A DNA stretch of 64,000 bases from Dyadobacter sp. 3J3. Its GTDB lineage: Bacteria > Bacteroidota > Bacteroidia > Cytophagales > Spirosomataceae. Position numbers and translations under genes: made by a program. Location: contig NZ_VTOL01000017.1 in assembly GCF_009801115.1 (NCBI RefSeq), positions 40,331-104,330 of the forward strand, in the 5' to 3' direction. The notes beneath the pieces are model-generated. The model was not told the origin of the DNA. It searched no databases and worked only from the letters and a program-made list of their open reading frames with translations. Below, in pieces: positions 61,930 to 64,000 of this stretch (position 1 is the stretch's first letter; every line of letters starts with the position of its first letter).

Positions 61930-63526
61930 AAAACGTTACCTTAAATTTGGTTCCTTTATTTAGTTTACTTTCCACTGTAATTTTGCCTCCCTGCGATTCA
62001 ATTTGGTTTTTTATCAGGAATAATCCTACACCGTTTGAATCTTTATGTGTGTGAAATGTTTTGTAAAGCCCAAAAATTTTCGCGCCGTGTAATTCAAGAT
62101 CTATACCCACGCCATTGTCATTATATTCAAGAATTGTGGTCTGATTTTTATCAGTGTAAGTTTTTAGTTCAATGCGTAAGTCCTCTCCTTGCTTTTTATA
62201 CTTAATACCATTGGAAACCAGGTTCATGATAATACTTTCAAGATAAATCTCGGGATACAAAATCATATCAACTTTAAAATCCATATCGACGACAGCCTTA
62301 CTGTCAATAAGCCCGGTCTCAAGAATACTTAATACCTTTTCAGTTGTCGTTTTAAAACTCAATTCCTGACTTGGCAAATAGCTTTCCCTGATTTTAATGA
62401 CAGCTGAAAGGTCGTTTAATGTTTCGTTAAGATTTGCGGAAACACTTTTGATTTTCTGGAAAATTTCAGTGTTGTTTTTATCCAGCGTGGTTTCGTCAAC
62501 AATGTCAGTGAGCATCGTAATATTACTGGAATGATTCCTCAGATTATGTGACAGGATATGTGTGAAATTTTTAAGCTGATTATTTTGCTGCGCCATTAAA
62601 TCAACTGACTGGCTAAGTGCCATTTCATTGGTTTTATATTTATCAATATCCATAATTACACCCCTCATTTTGACTAAATCTCCGTTTTGGTCAAAATGAG
62701 GCTTGCCATAATAACGAATCCATTTTTTGTATTGATCGGGCATAACGAGCTGCAATTCCAAATCCCAACCAATACTTTGCATATGAGCATTTTCTATTGT
62801 TTTTCTGAGGATTTCCTGATGAGGTTTCACGAAAGAGGCCACTAATTCCTGGGGCCCGATAAAATAGTTTTGGTCACGCCCGTAAATTTCATATGCTGTT
62901 TTTGACCAGTTGAATTGTTTGGTCCGCACATCAAGCTCCCAGCCGCCAACACGTCCAACATGACCCGCCTCTGATAGTAAAAATTCGCTTGCGGCTAGTT
63001 TTTCTTCTACCAATCGGCGTTCATTTATTTCATGTTCCAACTCCTGCACGGACCTGAGCAGTAAAACGTTTGGCAAAATCCTGTAAAGTACATAAACAGT
63101 TGTCATGGATACTACCGCAGTGAGCAGCCTGATAAAAGCACTCAGGCGATAGACTGGCCACCAGAAAATAATCGCATCAACAAAGTGAGTGGTGCCGCAC
63201 AAAACAATAAAAGCACCAAAAAGCCAGACTACTTTTGGGAAAGGAAAATCTTTCCGAAGAATGACAAGACGAAACAAAAATATAGGAATAAGGAAATAGG
63301 CTGCCCATATCAAAATATCAGAGATAATATAAAGCCAGCCGTGAAAATCTGACCAGTTTCCGCAGTACCACCGGGCCGGCCAGTCACTTGTATCGAAAAG
63401 GCCAGAAAAAAAAGTAGTAAACTGTTCACCCAATCCGGCCCGGGCTGTTACTTGATGCTTGTGCCCGATTTCACAAATTGGGCCGCAATCCGGGATTTTG
63501 GAAATAGTTATGGCATGTGGTTTCAA
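61916..63526 (-). CDS. Histidine kinase with ethylene-receptor-type membrane domain and PAS domain
   Basis: Protein of 536 residues with a TTG start. Its three membrane helices (~68-90, 97-120, 128-150) match the plant ETR1 ethylene-binding domain residue by residue: Asp70, Tyr77, Pro81, Phe103, Ile107, Cys110 and His114, with the D-to-C distance of 40 and C-to-H of 4. Key segments are YIISDILIWAAYFLIP, GAFIVLCGTTHF and LLTAVVS. A PAS domain (~175-300), a HisKA-like region with LSHNLRNHSSN and a HATPase (NLVSNGIKYKK, DSNGVGLFL) follow. It pairs with the downstream response regulator. Confidence 0.9.
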   Translation of the reverse strand: MKPHAITISKIPDCGPICEIGHKHQVTARAGLGEQFTTFFSGLFDTSDWPARWYCGNWSDFHGWLYIISDILIWAAYFLIPIFLFRLVILRKDFPFPKVVWLFGAFIVLCGTTHFVDAIIFWWPVYRLSAFIRLLTAVVSMTTVYVLYRILPNVLLLRSVQELEHEINERRLVEEKLAASEFLLSEAGHVGRVGGWELDVRTKQFNWSKTAYEIYGRDQNYFIGPQELVASFVKPHQEILRKTIENAHMQSIGWDLELQLVMPDQYKKWIRYYGKPHFDQNGDLVKMRGVIMDIDKYKTNEMALSQSVDLMAQQNNQLKNFTHILSHNLRNHSSNITMLTDIVDETTLDKNNTEIFQKIKSVSANLNETLNDLSAVIKIRESYLPSQELSFKTTTEKVLSILETGLIDSKAVVDMDFKVDMILYPEIYLESIIMNLVSNGIKYKKQGEDLRIELKTYTDKNQTTILEYNDNGVGIDLELHGAKIFGLYKTFHTHKDSNGVGLFLIKNQIESQGGKITVESKLNKGTKFKVTFYEKN

Positions 63527-63660
63527 GATGAATAGTTTAGGGGTGTTGTAGTTGAGTACTCATTAAATAAATATTTTTTAACTTATTTAAATAATAGACA
63601 ATATCACGAATAGAATTGTAAGAGCATAAAAAAGGCCGCCCTGTTTTTAAGTTTGTAGCT

Positions 63661-64000
63661 GTGAAACAAATAAACGAAAAAGCCCGGGCGACCTGCGACA
63701 AATTTAGAGCTCTTAGTAGTCTGAACAAAGCAGAATATGAATCTTTATTTTCTGTTTTTGACGATTTAGTATCTAATCGGTTAAAACATTACACTTTAAA
63801 AGGCGTAAAAAGGGTTGCAAAATTTTACAGGGAATCCCGTAACAGTAGCTTGTATGGAAGCCGGTCTAAACTGGATTTTATTCTGATGTATCTGAAAGAA
63901 AACCCTAATCAGTCCTACCATGGTTTGCTGTTTGAGATGTGTCAATCGAAAGTAAGTGAATGGATTAAGTTTCTGTTGCCGTTACTGGAGTCTTGTTTGT
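63661..64000 (+). CDS. Transposase N-terminus, insertion sequence cut by the window edge
   Basis: An open frame from GTG at 63661 continues past the right edge. Visible residues form a helical DNA-binding-like N-terminus: KFRALSSLNKAEYESLFSVF, KHYTLKGVKRVAKFYRES, then GSRSKLDFILMYLKENPNQS and YHGLLFEMCQSKVSEWI. This layout, with an N-terminal helix-turn-helix before a DDE domain, fits the IS5-like Tnp_4 group; the DDE part lies outside. The left IS end is probably between about 63620 and 63660. Confidence 0.7.
   Translation, partial: MKQINEKARATCDKFRALSSLNKAEYESLFSVFDDLVSNRLKHYTLKGVKRVAKFYRESRNSSLYGSRSKLDFILMYLKENPNQSYHGLLFEMCQSKVSEWIKFLLPLLESCL

Noticed and set aside
63537..63728. Short leftward frame ending MSTQLQHP before the kinase
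   Set aside because: It spans the putative IS boundary and reads antisense to the transposase start. It has no domain and no support as a gene.
1..64000. CRISPR array, tRNA or rRNA genes, prophage
   Set aside because: I found no regularly spaced direct repeats, tRNA cloverleaf sequences, rRNA segments or phage structural genes on either strand. A computed tRNA scan was not possible.

Overview
The window is about 64 kb of a Bacteroidota chromosome, most likely a member of the Cytophagales close to Dyadobacter/Spirosoma (the genus is inference). The signs are an Oar/SusC-like TonB-dependent receptor, TlpA thioredoxins with Bacteroidota-type N-terminal domains, DUF1080 and PorT-like beta-barrel proteins, a BlaI/M56 pair, LytTR and Crp regulators, weak ribosome binding sites, and several copies of the Bacteroidota -7 promoter element TAnnTTTG. 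I found no rRNA, tRNA or CRISPR array. The content is mostly housekeeping, stress and envelope genes with a few accessory patches.

Layout. 1-7.3 kb: a truncated TonB receptor, a MarR regulator, a universal stress protein, a TlpA thioredoxin, a flavodoxin-reductase-like protein, and an EamA transporter with a Crp regulator behind a sulfatase. 7.3-15 kb: secreted hydrolases (sulfatase, Tat-exported M19 dipeptidase, alpha/beta hydrolase, an M16 protease pair) and a frameshifted, exported RidA gene. 15-28 kb: a CNNM/CorC protein, peroxiredoxin + DsbA, Kup potassium uptake, DUF421, a ferritin-like YciE/F protein with KatE catalase, an RND pump and YceI, so mostly redox and ion stress. 28-33 kb: GNAT, a long structured non-coding stretch, a small unknown protein, a Fic AMP-transferase with its own repeat operator, a decayed short-chain dehydrogenase, an intact RidA and a GT87 glycosyltransferase. 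33-41 kb: a TIM-barrel isomerase, then a likely operon of M14 carboxypeptidase, TldE-like and Tat-exported TldD-like proteins, followed by REP-like hairpins and a molybdopterin-domain protein. 41-44 kb: a BlaI/M56 module with a clear palindromic operator, and LytTR. 44-64 kb: GT39, beta-barrels, a CAP protein, DUF1080, TlpA, SRPBCC, a lone acyl carrier protein, a PepSY membrane protein, an AI-2E transporter, MFS, two histidine kinases, PhyH/AraC, Dabb, and an insertion sequence cut by the right edge.

The most notable items are: (1) a histidine kinase at 61.9-63.5 kb whose membrane domain carries the plant ethylene-receptor Asp/Tyr/Pro/Cys/His residues at identical spacing, with its own response regulator; (2) a Fic gene with four copies of a TGAGCC half-site arranged around its promoter and start codon, suggesting autoregulation by its C-terminal winged helix; (3) a RidA gene broken by an apparent 8-base deletion between GATTT repeats; (4) an unannotated multi-hairpin region ending in an orphan terminator at 29.2-29.5 kb; and (5) a TldD/TldE pair in which only one partner has an export signal.
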